From JADHUC01 sp964617665 (GTDB lineage Bacteria > Planctomycetota > Planctomycetia > Pirellulales > Pirellulaceae): 5,470 nt of DNA. The stretch covers positions 1-5,470 of the forward strand of contig CAZUAH010000797.1 of NCBI GenBank assembly GCA_964617665.1, read 5' to 3'. The notes under the pieces were generated by a model. The model saw only the letters and a list, made by a program, of their open reading frames with translations. It did not search any database and was not told the DNA's origin. Below are positions 1 to 5,470 of the stretch, piece after piece (position 1 is the first letter of the stretch; every line of letters starts with the position of its first letter). A program made the translations under genes and the position numbers.

Positions 1-80
1 GGGGGGGGGGGGGGGGGCGGGGGGGGGGGGGGAGTGGTGTGATCCCCCCGGGGGGGGGGTGGCGCCCCCCCCTCCCGAGC
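1..80. other. G/C homopolymer low-complexity contig end
   Basis: The first 32 bases are G except for one C. Further runs follow: C6 directly followed by G10 (44-59), then about nine C around 64-72. Nothing coding is visible. This looks like poly-G read tails or collapsed low-quality sequence at a contig edge, not natural DNA. The facing G10 and C9 runs could also fold on themselves and disturb sequencing. I would not interpret biology here. Confidence 0.7.
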
Positions 81-81
81 C

Positions 82-165
82 CTCTACTTGGTTCCTGAGC
101 TCCGGCTCGGAAACCCTGGAAGCGGAAATGTGAGTGCACACGCTCCCAAGTAGAGCTTGGGAACG
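82..165. repeat. Tandem palindromic (REP-like) repeat downstream of the HD gene
   Basis: There are two hairpins. The first has arms cgctcccaag (141-150) and cttgggaacg (156-165) around a 5-nt loop, giving 10 pairs with one G-T. The second has arms gttcctgagc (91-100) and gctcggaaac (105-114) around a 4-nt loop, with two imperfect pairs. In addition ctctacttgg (82-91) is an exact inverted match to ccaagtagag (146-155), so the outer segments can pair in a structure that excludes the first hairpin. The GTTCCCAAGCTC..CTTGGGAAC type of palindrome is one I recognise as a dispersed intergenic repeat in several bacterial groups. It starts 14 nt beyond the HD gene stop codon and may act as a 3' end structure. 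There is no clear T-tract, so it is not called a terminator. Confidence 0.65.
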
Positions 166-179
166 AGTTGAGGCACGTT

Positions 180-755
180 CTAAGAATTCGGCGAACTGCC
201 CGATGGCATCCCTAACTTGTCGGCGATACCTGCCATGGCGTCGATGACGAACTGGATGTGCTCGTTCAGATCCACTCCCAAATCTTCGGCCCCTCGAATG
301 ATGTCCTCACGGTTCACCGCGGCGGCAAACGCCTTCTGCTTCATCTTCTTGCGAACGCTCTTGGCTTTCAGCCCGTGGATTCCGTCCGGACGAACGGCAG
401 CTACAGCGACGATGAATCCCGCCAGTTCGTCACACGCATAAAGCGTCTTGTCCATCAGCGAAACTCGCGGGCAGTCCTCCAGATAATCCGCGTGGGACTT
501 GATCGCATAGATCACATCGTCGGGATAACCGCGTTCGGTCAGAATCTCTGCGCCTTTCAACGGATGGTCCGGCGGATCGGACCATCGTTCATAGTCGAAA
601 TCATGCAGCAGACCGGCGATCCCCCATTTTTCCTCGTCTTCACCGTGACGGCGAGCGTACGCTCGCATACCGGCCTCGACCGCCAGCATGTGACGGCGGA
701 GACTTTCGCTTTGCGTGTATTCGCACAGTAGGGCGTATGCTTCTTCGCGGTTCAT
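180..755 (-). CDS. HD-domain (HDIG-type) phosphohydrolase-like protein
   Basis: A 191-residue soluble protein of the HD superfamily, whose members are metal-dependent phosphohydrolases; the substrate of this one is unknown. From the ATG at 755, the visible metal-site residues are H22 (in SLRRHMLAVE), the H51-D52 doublet (in GLLHDFDYERW) and D109 (in LYACDELAG). H64 (PDHPLKG) and H88 (IKSHAD) are also histidines expected near such a site. The helical C-terminus (130-180) has a lysine-rich patch, KAKSVRKKMKQKAF. No signal peptide or membrane segment is seen. Start choice: ATG 755 gives MNREEAYALL, the form I expect for relatives. ATG 761 adds two residues. A GTG at 806 adds 17 residues, overlaps the TPR gene by 17 bp and has a GGGGGAG about 10 nt upstream, so it cannot be excluded. 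With the 755 start the gap to the TPR stop is 34 bp, suggesting cotranscription. The family is well supported; the function is not. Confidence 0.88.
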   Translation of the reverse strand: MNREEAYALLCEYTQSESLRRHMLAVEAGMRAYARRHGEDEEKWGIAGLLHDFDYERWSDPPDHPLKGAEILTERGYPDDVIYAIKSHADYLEDCPRVSLMDKTLYACDELAGFIVAVAAVRPDGIHGLKAKSVRKKMKQKAFAAAVNREDIIRGAEDLGVDLNEHIQFVIDAMAGIADKLGMPSGSSPNS

Positions 756-789
756 GAGCATTTTGTCATCGGATGTGGTCGTGGAGCCA

Positions 790-2430
790 TTACGCCTCGA
801 ATCCACTTCGCCGCTGCTCCCCCGAATCTTCCTTTTCCTCTACGGTCTGCGATTCGCGCCACGGCTTCTTTTCTTGGTAGCTCTTCAGTTCGTTCTCCAA
901 CTGTTCGTCGACTTCCTCGTCATCGCTACCCATTTCGACGGCCTTCTTCGACCACTTGATCGCCGTTTTGAAATCGCCGGTTTCTGCATATGCGGCCGCT
1001 AGTGTGCTCAGAATGTGCGGTTTCTTGTAGTCCGTGACCTCGCAAGCTTTGGTCGCCAATTCGATCGCACGTTTGCCGTCACGCAGTTCGTCAACCGGCG
1101 ACGTTGCCAAGACCCAGGCAAAGTTATTCAGGATGCTATCGTTTTCCGGTTGCTCCTTGACGACGAATTCAAAATCGGCGATTGCCTCCTTGTGGTCACC
1201 TATGCTGAGCAACGTGTCGGCTCGCGCCTGTCGTGCCAGCCAGTTGCTTTCGTCGTTCGCCAGGATTTTGGTGAAAATCTCGATAGCCTTGCTGTGCCGG
1301 TCATCCTGAAGGTAGAGTCCGCCGAGCTGCATCTGCCATGGAACATTCTCGGGATCGCGTTCCAGCAGCAACTTCATGCCGTCGATCGCTTCGCCCAGTT
1401 TTCCTTGCTCGGCCAGGATCATGCCGCGAATCAACATGGCCTGGGGAAGGCCGGGGCTCAGGACCAGGACGCGTTCGACGTCGTCCTTGGCCGCGTCCAA
1501 GTTCTCCTCGGCCAGATGTACCCTGGCCCTAATCAGCATCGCTGAAAGGTTGTGCGGCTGTACACTTATCGCCTTGTCAAGGTCAGTAATCGCGGCCTTG
1601 GCATTTTCGTTGATCAAGTGTAGACGAGCTCGAAGTGTGTAGGCCAGCGAAGAATCGGGCTGCAACTCGATCGCTTTCTCGACGTGCTTCATCGCATCGT
1701 CGAACTTCTCCATATTGGTAAGTGCCTCGGCCATCGCCAAACGCGCGGCAACGTTCTTCTCGTTCTTCTCGATCAGGTTGTTGAAGTCCGCGATCGCCTT
1801 GTCGAAGTCACCCTGGTCCATGTACGTCAACGCACGGCCCTGCCAGGCATCGACATTGGCGGGATTGAGGTCGATCGCTTGGCTATAGTCCTCGAAACGC
1901 GCGGCCGTCTCTTCCTGCAGTTGTGCACGTAGAACAAGTGCCGCCGCCTTCTTGACGTCATCCTCGTCGAAGGCACTGACCGCATCGCCCGCCGCCTTGC
2001 ACGCCTTTTCGCGATCGCCGCCGGGCAGCAGGTTCAGTCGGGCGATCAGCATATGAGCTTCGCCGAACTTCGGCTCAAGCTTCACGACCTTGTCCAAGTC
2101 GCGCATCGCGAACTGACGCAGAACAGGCCAGCGCCGATCCGGAGGCGACTGATCTAACACAGGCCCACACAGGCGTCTGGCATGTTGAAACAATGTTGCC
2201 GTGAGCAGCTTTGTGGCGAAATCCTTATTGGCTTCGTCCAGGCCCTTTTGCAGGGCACTCTCACACAAGCGAGCTACCTTTTCCAGGTCCGCCAGCGATT
2301 TGGCCGTGATCTGCAATTCGTTGGCCTTGTCCAGATCGTCAAGCCCCTCGTTTTCTGCCCAAACCGGTGTCGCGAACAGCGCGACCGCCACGCAAAGCGT
2401 CAGACAAGCGAGCTTGTGAATGTGGCTCAT
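790..2430 (-). CDS. Exported tetratricopeptide-repeat (TPR) protein
   Basis: A 546-residue protein with an N-terminal Sec signal peptide: basic start MSHIHK, hydrophobic stretch about 7-20, and likely cleavage after VWA (residue 25). No lipobox fits the cysteines at 9 or 13. After a less regular helical segment (about 27-155), it carries roughly nine to ten TPR units of 34 residues from about 157 to 502. The clearest is 193-226 (AWQGRALTYMDQGDFDKAIADF). The penultimate unit contains the NNFAWVLATSP insertion (435-445), followed by HILSTLAAAYAETGDF (472-487), a combination typical of planctomycete TPR proteins. A charged tail rich in E and K ends the protein (503-546). TPR arrays are protein-binding scaffolds; this one should act in the periplasm or outside the cell, with unknown partners. 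The reading frame stays open upstream to 2673 with a TTG, but ATG 2430 is chosen because it starts the signal peptide and has a good ribosome binding site. Confidence 0.93.
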   Translation of the reverse strand: MSHIHKLACLTLCVAVALFATPVWAENEGLDDLDKANELQITAKSLADLEKVARLCESALQKGLDEANKDFATKLLTATLFQHARRLCGPVLDQSPPDRRWPVLRQFAMRDLDKVVKLEPKFGEAHMLIARLNLLPGGDREKACKAAGDAVSAFDEDDVKKAAALVLRAQLQEETAARFEDYSQAIDLNPANVDAWQGRALTYMDQGDFDKAIADFNNLIEKNEKNVAARLAMAEALTNMEKFDDAMKHVEKAIELQPDSSLAYTLRARLHLINENAKAAITDLDKAISVQPHNLSAMLIRARVHLAEENLDAAKDDVERVLVLSPGLPQAMLIRGMILAEQGKLGEAIDGMKLLLERDPENVPWQMQLGGLYLQDDRHSKAIEIFTKILANDESNWLARQARADTLLSIGDHKEAIADFEFVVKEQPENDSILNNFAWVLATSPVDELRDGKRAIELATKACEVTDYKKPHILSTLAAAYAETGDFKTAIKWSKKAVEMGSDDEEVDEQLENELKSYQEKKPWRESQTVEEKEDSGEQRRSGFEA

Positions 2431-2435
2431 AATAG

Positions 2436-2443
2436 CCCCCTCT
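2436..2443 (-). promoter_or_regulatory. Ribosome binding site deciding the TPR start
   Basis: The minus strand reads AGAGGGGG with 5 nt (CTATT) before the ATG at 2430. This purine-rich Shine-Dalgarno at normal spacing favours ATG 2430 over the longer open frame reaching 2673. Confidence 0.6.
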
Positions 2444-2546
2444 TTTGTTGGTGTTGGCGCACAGGATAGGTGTGCGATTATTGGATCTCCGCCAGCATTA
2501 TGGCGCAATGACACACATGCGACCATGCCAATGGAGAAACTGCACG

Positions 2547-2651
2547 CTAAGCGGACCTGATCAATGTCTGCACGGTTGAACTGCCGAATATCGTTGCCTT
2601 TCCCATGTTCAAGCATCGCGTACCGCGCATTTGTCTCTAAGCACTCCTTAG
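2547..2651 (-). repeat. Copy A of a ~105-bp repeated intergenic element
   Basis: This block is homologous to 4482-4587, in the same orientation. The outer 30 nt (2622-2651) match 4558-4587 at 28 positions. The opposite end, ctaagcggac (2547-2556), matches 4482-4491 at all 10. Shorter blocks between them are shared in order: tgcac..gtt and tttccca..ttc. On the minus strand it opens with CTAAGGAGTGCTTAG, a near-perfect odd palindrome (one mismatch), and ends GTCCGCTTAG. Its downstream edge lies 116 nt before the TPR start codon. Together with two other palindromes it fills most of the 456-bp gap (2431-2886), where I see no credible gene. It may be a mobile miniature element or a regulatory module. 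Confidence 0.7.
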
Positions 2652-2730
2652 CATTGTAACGACATTCCGGCAATGGTCACCAGAGGCAGGCAACTCGTGT
2701 ATGGCTAATTCTCCTGGCAACCGAGGGCTA

Positions 2731-2800
2731 TGTCATTCTGAGCGCAGCGAAGAATCTCTGGTGCTCAGTTATGAGATCCTTCGCTGCGCTCAGGATGACA
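2731..2800. repeat. Long imperfect inverted repeat (TCATTCTGAGCG-type)
   Basis: Arms of 28 nt, 2731-2758 (starting tgtcattctgagcgcagcga) and 2773-2800 (ending gctgcgctcaggatgaca), are complementary at 26 of 28 positions and separated by a 14-nt loop. I recognise this palindrome as a dispersed intergenic repeat found across many bacterial phyla, origin unclear. It lies 86 nt beyond the stop of the aldehyde dehydrogenase gene and 300 nt before the TPR start. A transcript crossing it on either strand would form a strong stem that could block 3' exonucleases or polymerase. No T-tract follows it on the minus strand. Confidence 0.85.
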
Positions 2801-2821
2801 GTTGTTGGACTTGTCAGTGAT

Positions 2822-2841
2822 AGTTGCCACACACGGCAACT
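2822..2841 (-). terminator. Small perfect hairpin after the aldehyde dehydrogenase gene
   Basis: The arms agttgcc (2822-2828) and ggcaact (2835-2841) form a perfect 7-bp stem with a 6-nt loop. It begins 45 nt after the dehydrogenase stop codon. The minus strand continues ATCACTG with no U-run, so it is not a canonical intrinsic terminator. It may only stabilise the mRNA 3' end or be incidental. Confidence 0.3.
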
Positions 2842-2886
2842 CCTACGTATGCCGATTCCCTCCGGCTGCCGGTCGAAACTCGCTCC

Positions 2887-4467
2887 CTATCCGCCCGCGT
2901 CACCCTGCGTCCAACGGCTGTCGATATACCGCCACGTGTCGCCTGGATTCCTGTCCTGGAGGCATGTTGGCAGCCGATGCGGCCGGACATTGTCGAAGCA
3001 CTGCAGCATCGAGAATCGCACAAGCGAAGCGGGAATCCCTACAGCCGTAAATCCGGGATGTCCCGTCGCCGGGTAAGGGCCGCCGTGGTTCATGGCCGGG
3101 CTCACAGCAACGCCCGTTGGCATTCTGTCATTCAGCAAGCGGCCGACACGCCCGCGCAGGTGTGGCGCGATTCGATCGTAGGCCGCGTCGTCCGAACCGG
3201 CGGTGTCCGAATAGATGCAGCCAGTCAGATTGCCTTCCAGGCGATCGATCGCTGCACAAACCTGATCGACATCATCGGCAATGACAAGCAGCGACGTGTT
3301 GCCGAATGCTTCCGTCTGTAGAGCCTCGGCACTCGCAACGAACTGGTCGGCCGTTACGCTCAATAGAGTGTTTGCATAGCAGTACCCGTTTCCGCCTCCT
3401 TCGGCATCGCCCACCAGGACCTCGGCACCGGCCTCTTTCAGCACGCCTAGATTGGCTCGCAAGTTTGCTTCGACCGCTCTGGACAGCAGCGTACCAACTG
3501 GGGCTTGCTGAAAGTTCTCGCTGAGCGTCTTTATGAATGCCTCTGTCGGTTCGCCTTTTTGCAGCACGACCAATCCCGGATTGGTGCAGAATTGGCCGGT
3601 TCCCATGAGGCAGCTAGTCGTGAAGTCGCCCGCGATTTCCTCGCCTCGTTCACGCAGCGCGCCGGGCAGAATCACGACAGGGTTGACGCTGGACAATTCC
3701 AGATAGATCGGTTTACCCGCAGCATCGGCAGCCGCCTTCAGTTTCAACCCGGCGCTGCGGCTACCAGTGTAGCCGGTTGCACCCGTCCGTGGATCTGATA
3801 CCAGGCGTTCGCCATCGGGGTGGCTAGTCCGGTAGATCAACTGCACAGTCCCCGGCGGCATGCCGGTTGCTTGGCGTGCGGCTTCGGCCTCCTCAGCGAA
3901 AATGCGAGTGGTACCGGGATGCGACGAGTTGGCTTTGGCGATCACCGGATTGCCTGCCGCGATTGCGGCAGCGAAATCACCGCCCGAGATGCTGCCAAAG
4001 GCAAATGGAAAGTTGTTTGGCCCGAAGACACACACTGGTCCGATGGCTGCATGGCAAGATCGAATACCCGTGGCTGTGTCAATCGTCGGCATTGTCCACG
4101 AGCCTTCGCGTGCCGCAGCGGCCGCTTGCCGTAACTGTCCTGTTGTTCGAGGCAGCTCGATGTCGGCCAGCCGCGGCGAAACCGGCAGCGCGGTCTCCGC
4201 ATTGCCTATCTCGACCAAGTCGTCCTTACGGGCTTCGATGCGCGATGCGTATTCCTCCAGGAAGTCGGCAATTGCGTCGGCGGGCATTCCTCGCATTTCC
4301 TCGAACGCGGCAGTAGCCGCATCCAAAGCCGCATCGCAGTCCTTCCAAGAACTCACCGGATACTCGTCCGACAACGGTTTGCACGTTGCTGGGTTCTCGG
4401 CTCGAAAAGTCGAGGTGGCATCTGTTTGGCACCATTGGCCGTTGATGAGAATGGGCTGTGCTGACAT
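2887..4467 (-). CDS. Alpha-ketoglutarate semialdehyde (2,5-dioxopentanoate) dehydrogenase
   Basis: A 526-residue cytoplasmic aldehyde dehydrogenase that should oxidise 2,5-dioxopentanoate to 2-oxoglutarate using NAD(P)+ (EC 1.2.1.26 type). From ATG 4467, the visible motifs are: the oxyanion asparagine N152 in FGPNNFPFAFG; cofactor-site K178 in VIAKANSSHPGT; the GYTGSRSAG nucleotide-binding turn (232-240); the general base E257 in YLELSSVNPVVILPG; the nucleophile C294 in GTGQFCTNPGLVV; and the family C-terminus AMNHGGPYPAT (458-468) with NPGDTWRYID (507-516). The FPFAFG, SSHPGT and GQFCTNPG forms separate this KGSADH branch from ordinary aldehyde dehydrogenases. Length is normal and nothing is missing. 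An upstream ATG at 4566 stays in frame, but GGGAG 5 nt before ATG 4467 and family alignment (MSAQPILINGQW) fix the start. It follows a ketodeoxy-acid dehydratase-like gene with a 116-bp gap, which supports the substrate. The exact sugar acid and cofactor preference are inference. Confidence 0.93.
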   Translation of the reverse strand: MSAQPILINGQWCQTDATSTFRAENPATCKPLSDEYPVSSWKDCDAALDAATAAFEEMRGMPADAIADFLEEYASRIEARKDDLVEIGNAETALPVSPRLADIELPRTTGQLRQAAAAAREGSWTMPTIDTATGIRSCHAAIGPVCVFGPNNFPFAFGSISGGDFAAAIAAGNPVIAKANSSHPGTTRIFAEEAEAARQATGMPPGTVQLIYRTSHPDGERLVSDPRTGATGYTGSRSAGLKLKAAADAAGKPIYLELSSVNPVVILPGALRERGEEIAGDFTTSCLMGTGQFCTNPGLVVLQKGEPTEAFIKTLSENFQQAPVGTLLSRAVEANLRANLGVLKEAGAEVLVGDAEGGGNGYCYANTLLSVTADQFVASAEALQTEAFGNTSLLVIADDVDQVCAAIDRLEGNLTGCIYSDTAGSDDAAYDRIAPHLRGRVGRLLNDRMPTGVAVSPAMNHGGPYPATGHPGFTAVGIPASLVRFSMLQCFDNVRPHRLPTCLQDRNPGDTWRYIDSRWTQGDAGG

Positions 4468-4472
4468 CTCTG

Positions 4473-4477
4473 CTCCC
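4473..4477 (-). promoter_or_regulatory. Ribosome binding site of the aldehyde dehydrogenase gene
   Basis: The minus strand reads GGGAG, then CAGAG, then ATG at 4467, a Shine-Dalgarno at 5-nt spacing. It selects this ATG over the in-frame ATG at 4479, which contributes part of the motif itself, and over the one at 4566. It lies directly beside the downstream edge of repeat copy B. Confidence 0.65.
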
Positions 4478-4481
4478 ATGT

Positions 4482-4587
4482 CTAAGCGGACGTTGATATT
4501 GCTTGCACAGTTCGAAGCGCGTTGAATGCTGTGTTTTTCCCACATTCGGCACGGGCAACCGCGCATTTGTTTCTAAGCACTGCTTAG
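4482..4587 (-). repeat. Copy B of the ~105-bp repeated intergenic element
   Basis: Second copy of the block at 2547-2651, in the same orientation. On the minus strand it starts CTAAGCAGTGCTTAG, a perfect 7-bp inverted repeat around one central base, continues AAACAAATGCGCGGT, and ends GTCCGCTTAG 14 nt before the dehydrogenase ATG. Its outer hexamers CTAAGC and GCTTAG are exact inverted repeats, as in a miniature transposon. The first four bases overlap the end of the dehydratase gene: C is the last base of the final Asp codon and TAA is its stop. It fills almost the whole gap between the two genes, so any internal promoter or operator for the dehydrogenase must lie in it. Confidence 0.7.
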
Positions 4588-5441
4588 TCTTTGACTATTG
4601 GATTGACCAATGTGCCGATCCCGTCGATCGAGATTTCGACAAGATCGTCGGACTCTAAAGAAAAATCGCTGTCCGGGACGATTCCTGTACCCGTCATTAA
4701 GAATGCTCCGCGGGGAAACGAGTTCTCTCGTGCCAGCCAGTCGATCAAATCGCGAAAGGAACGTGCCATCTGTGCCACACTCGTCGCGCCCTCGAAAACC
4801 GGCGTTCCGTCGCGGCGAATACTCATGCGGATCTCGATTGTGTCGTTCGGCGGCATCTTCTCCGCGAGCGTAACGCACGGTCCCAGTCCGCAGCAGGCGT
4901 CGTAGACCTTGGCCTGTGGCAAATATAGTGGATTCTGCCCTTCAATGTCCCGGGCACTCATGTCGTTTCCGATCGTGAACCCAGCCAAGCTCAACCGCGA
5001 AGTCAGGACCAGCGTGATTTCCGGTTCGGGCACAGACCATGTCGAATCTGCTCGAACACGCAAGGGCTGCCCGGGACCCGAAACGCGGTGTGGCGTTGCC
5101 TTGAAGAACAATTCGGGACGCGGAGATGAATAGACTCGGTCGTAGCACGACGCTGCCGCTTCGGACTCCTCCATTCGGGCGGATTGGCTTCGCAGGTACG
5201 TTACGCCCGCGGCCCATACTTCCTGCTGGTCGATCGGCGCGAGAATGGTCACGGAATCAACGCCAATCGCATGGTGGCGGTCCACTAGAGAATCCGCCGC
5301 CTCCAATGCGTTTTCGGCCTCCAAGAGGTCGGAGAGTGAGTCGAAGTTTCCCGCCGAGAGATCGAGCGGAAACAGACGATTCCCGGCAATTTCCCCTACA
5401 GCCTCTTTTCCGTTTGGAAGTCGATATTTGACGAGTTTCAT
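4584..5441 (-). CDS. FAH-family 2-keto-3-deoxy sugar acid dehydratase (KdaD-like)
   Basis: A 285-residue cytoplasmic protein of the fumarylacetoacetate hydrolase fold. It strongly resembles archaeal 2-keto-3-deoxy-D-arabinonate dehydratase (EC 4.2.1.141), which makes 2,5-dioxopentanoate. Shared landmarks, from memory of the Sulfolobus enzyme, are EVWAAGVTY (74-82), VYSSPRPELFFKATPHR (103-119), STWSVPEPE (133-141), NDMSARDIEGQNPLYLPQAK (159-178) and TGTGIVP (250-256). The likely Mg2+ ligands E139, E141 and D160 keep the 2- and 19-residue spacing of E143/E145/D164 in the archaeal enzyme, and K178 matches its K182. Length is close to the usual ~290, and the C-terminal FAH core is complete. The start is ATG 5441; a GGAG lies 13 nt upstream, rather far. 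The neighbouring dehydrogenase would consume the product. The alternative is another FAH-fold hydrolase or isomerase, but the motif set argues against it. Substrate stereochemistry cannot be read from sequence. Confidence 0.9.
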   Translation of the reverse strand: MKLVKYRLPNGKEAVGEIAGNRLFPLDLSAGNFDSLSDLLEAENALEAADSLVDRHHAIGVDSVTILAPIDQQEVWAAGVTYLRSQSARMEESEAAASCYDRVYSSPRPELFFKATPHRVSGPGQPLRVRADSTWSVPEPEITLVLTSRLSLAGFTIGNDMSARDIEGQNPLYLPQAKVYDACCGLGPCVTLAEKMPPNDTIEIRMSIRRDGTPVFEGATSVAQMARSFRDLIDWLARENSFPRGAFLMTGTGIVPDSDFSLESDDLVEISIDGIGTLVNPIVKD

Positions 5442-5470
5442 AGCGACGGAATAGCTCCGGAATCGAGGAT

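Noticed and set aside
258..731. Plus-strand open frame of 157 codons opposite the HD gene
   Set aside because: The minus frame has the complete HD metal-site pattern. The plus frame has no recognisable motif and no convincing ribosome binding site.
2490..2505. Short inverted repeat cgcca..tggcg and a CAATAA-like -10 box before the TPR gene
   Set aside because: A 5-bp stem and one weak hexamer at poor spacing are expected by chance. No promoter could be supported.
2689..2842. Direct 8-mers ggcaactc at 2689 and 2835 bracketing the long inverted repeat, as target-site duplications
   Set aside because: They do not abut the repeat arms (34 nt or more away on each side), and an 8-mer match in this region is weak evidence.
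2824..3321. Plus-strand open frame of 165 codons
   Set aside because: It is antisense to the 3' part of the aldehyde dehydrogenase, whose frame carries every family motif. The translation shows no recognisable domain.
3860..4525. Plus-strand open frame of 221 codons
   Set aside because: It is antisense to the N-terminal half of the dehydrogenase and rich in Ala, Ser and Arg, as expected of a shadow of a G+C-rich gene.
4468..4566. Dehydrogenase starting at the upstream ATG 4566
   Set aside because: The extra 33 residues do not resemble the family N-terminus, they lie in repeat copy B, and a better ribosome binding site precedes ATG 4467.
4482..4587. Integron attC-like recombination sites flanking the dehydrogenase gene
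   Set aside because: The two copies are direct repeats around one gene, but they lack the GTTRRRY core and the paired R/L boxes of attC, and no integrase is present.
1..5470. CRISPR array, tRNA, rRNA, transposase or phage genes
   Set aside because: No regularly spaced repeats, no cloverleaf or rRNA sequence and no transposase or phage motif were seen on either strand.

Overview
The window most likely comes from a planctomycete of the Pirellula/Rhodopirellula type. The main support is the large secreted TPR protein. Its C-terminal block (NNFAWVLATSP, then KKPHILSTLAAAYAETGDF) is a wording I associate with planctomycete TPR proteins. Moderate G+C, loosely packed genes and several kinds of intergenic palindromic repeat also fit. 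The assignment rests on recognition, not on a database search.

Four complete genes are all read from the minus strand. In transcription order (right to left) they are: a fumarylacetoacetate-hydrolase-fold protein closely resembling 2-keto-3-deoxy-D-arabinonate dehydratase (4584-5441); an alpha-ketoglutarate semialdehyde dehydrogenase (2887-4467); an exported TPR-repeat protein (790-2430); and a small HD-domain protein (180-755). The first two make a coherent metabolic pair: a 2-keto-3-deoxy sugar acid is dehydrated to 2,5-dioxopentanoate, which is oxidised to 2-oxoglutarate, as in the lower part of the non-phosphorylative Weimberg-type pentose/sugar-acid route. The TPR and HD genes are close enough (34 bp apart) to share a transcript, but nothing ties them functionally to the sugar-acid pair.

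The intergenic DNA is the most unusual part. A ~105-bp element occurs twice in the same orientation. One copy spans the dehydratase/dehydrogenase gap and contains the dehydratase stop codon. The other lies in the 456-bp gap upstream of the TPR gene. Its ends are strongly conserved (28/30 at one end, 10/10 at the other), its middle has diverged, and its edges carry the inverted hexamer CTAAGC/GCTTAG. It could be a miniature mobile or REP-type element, or a shared cis-regulatory module.

The same 456-bp gap also holds a 28-bp-arm inverted repeat of the widespread TCATTCTGAGCG..GCGAAGAATCT type and a small perfect hairpin. Downstream of the HD gene is a third repeat family, two tandem hairpins. 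The first ~80 bases are G/C homopolymer runs that look like a contig-end sequencing or assembly artefact.
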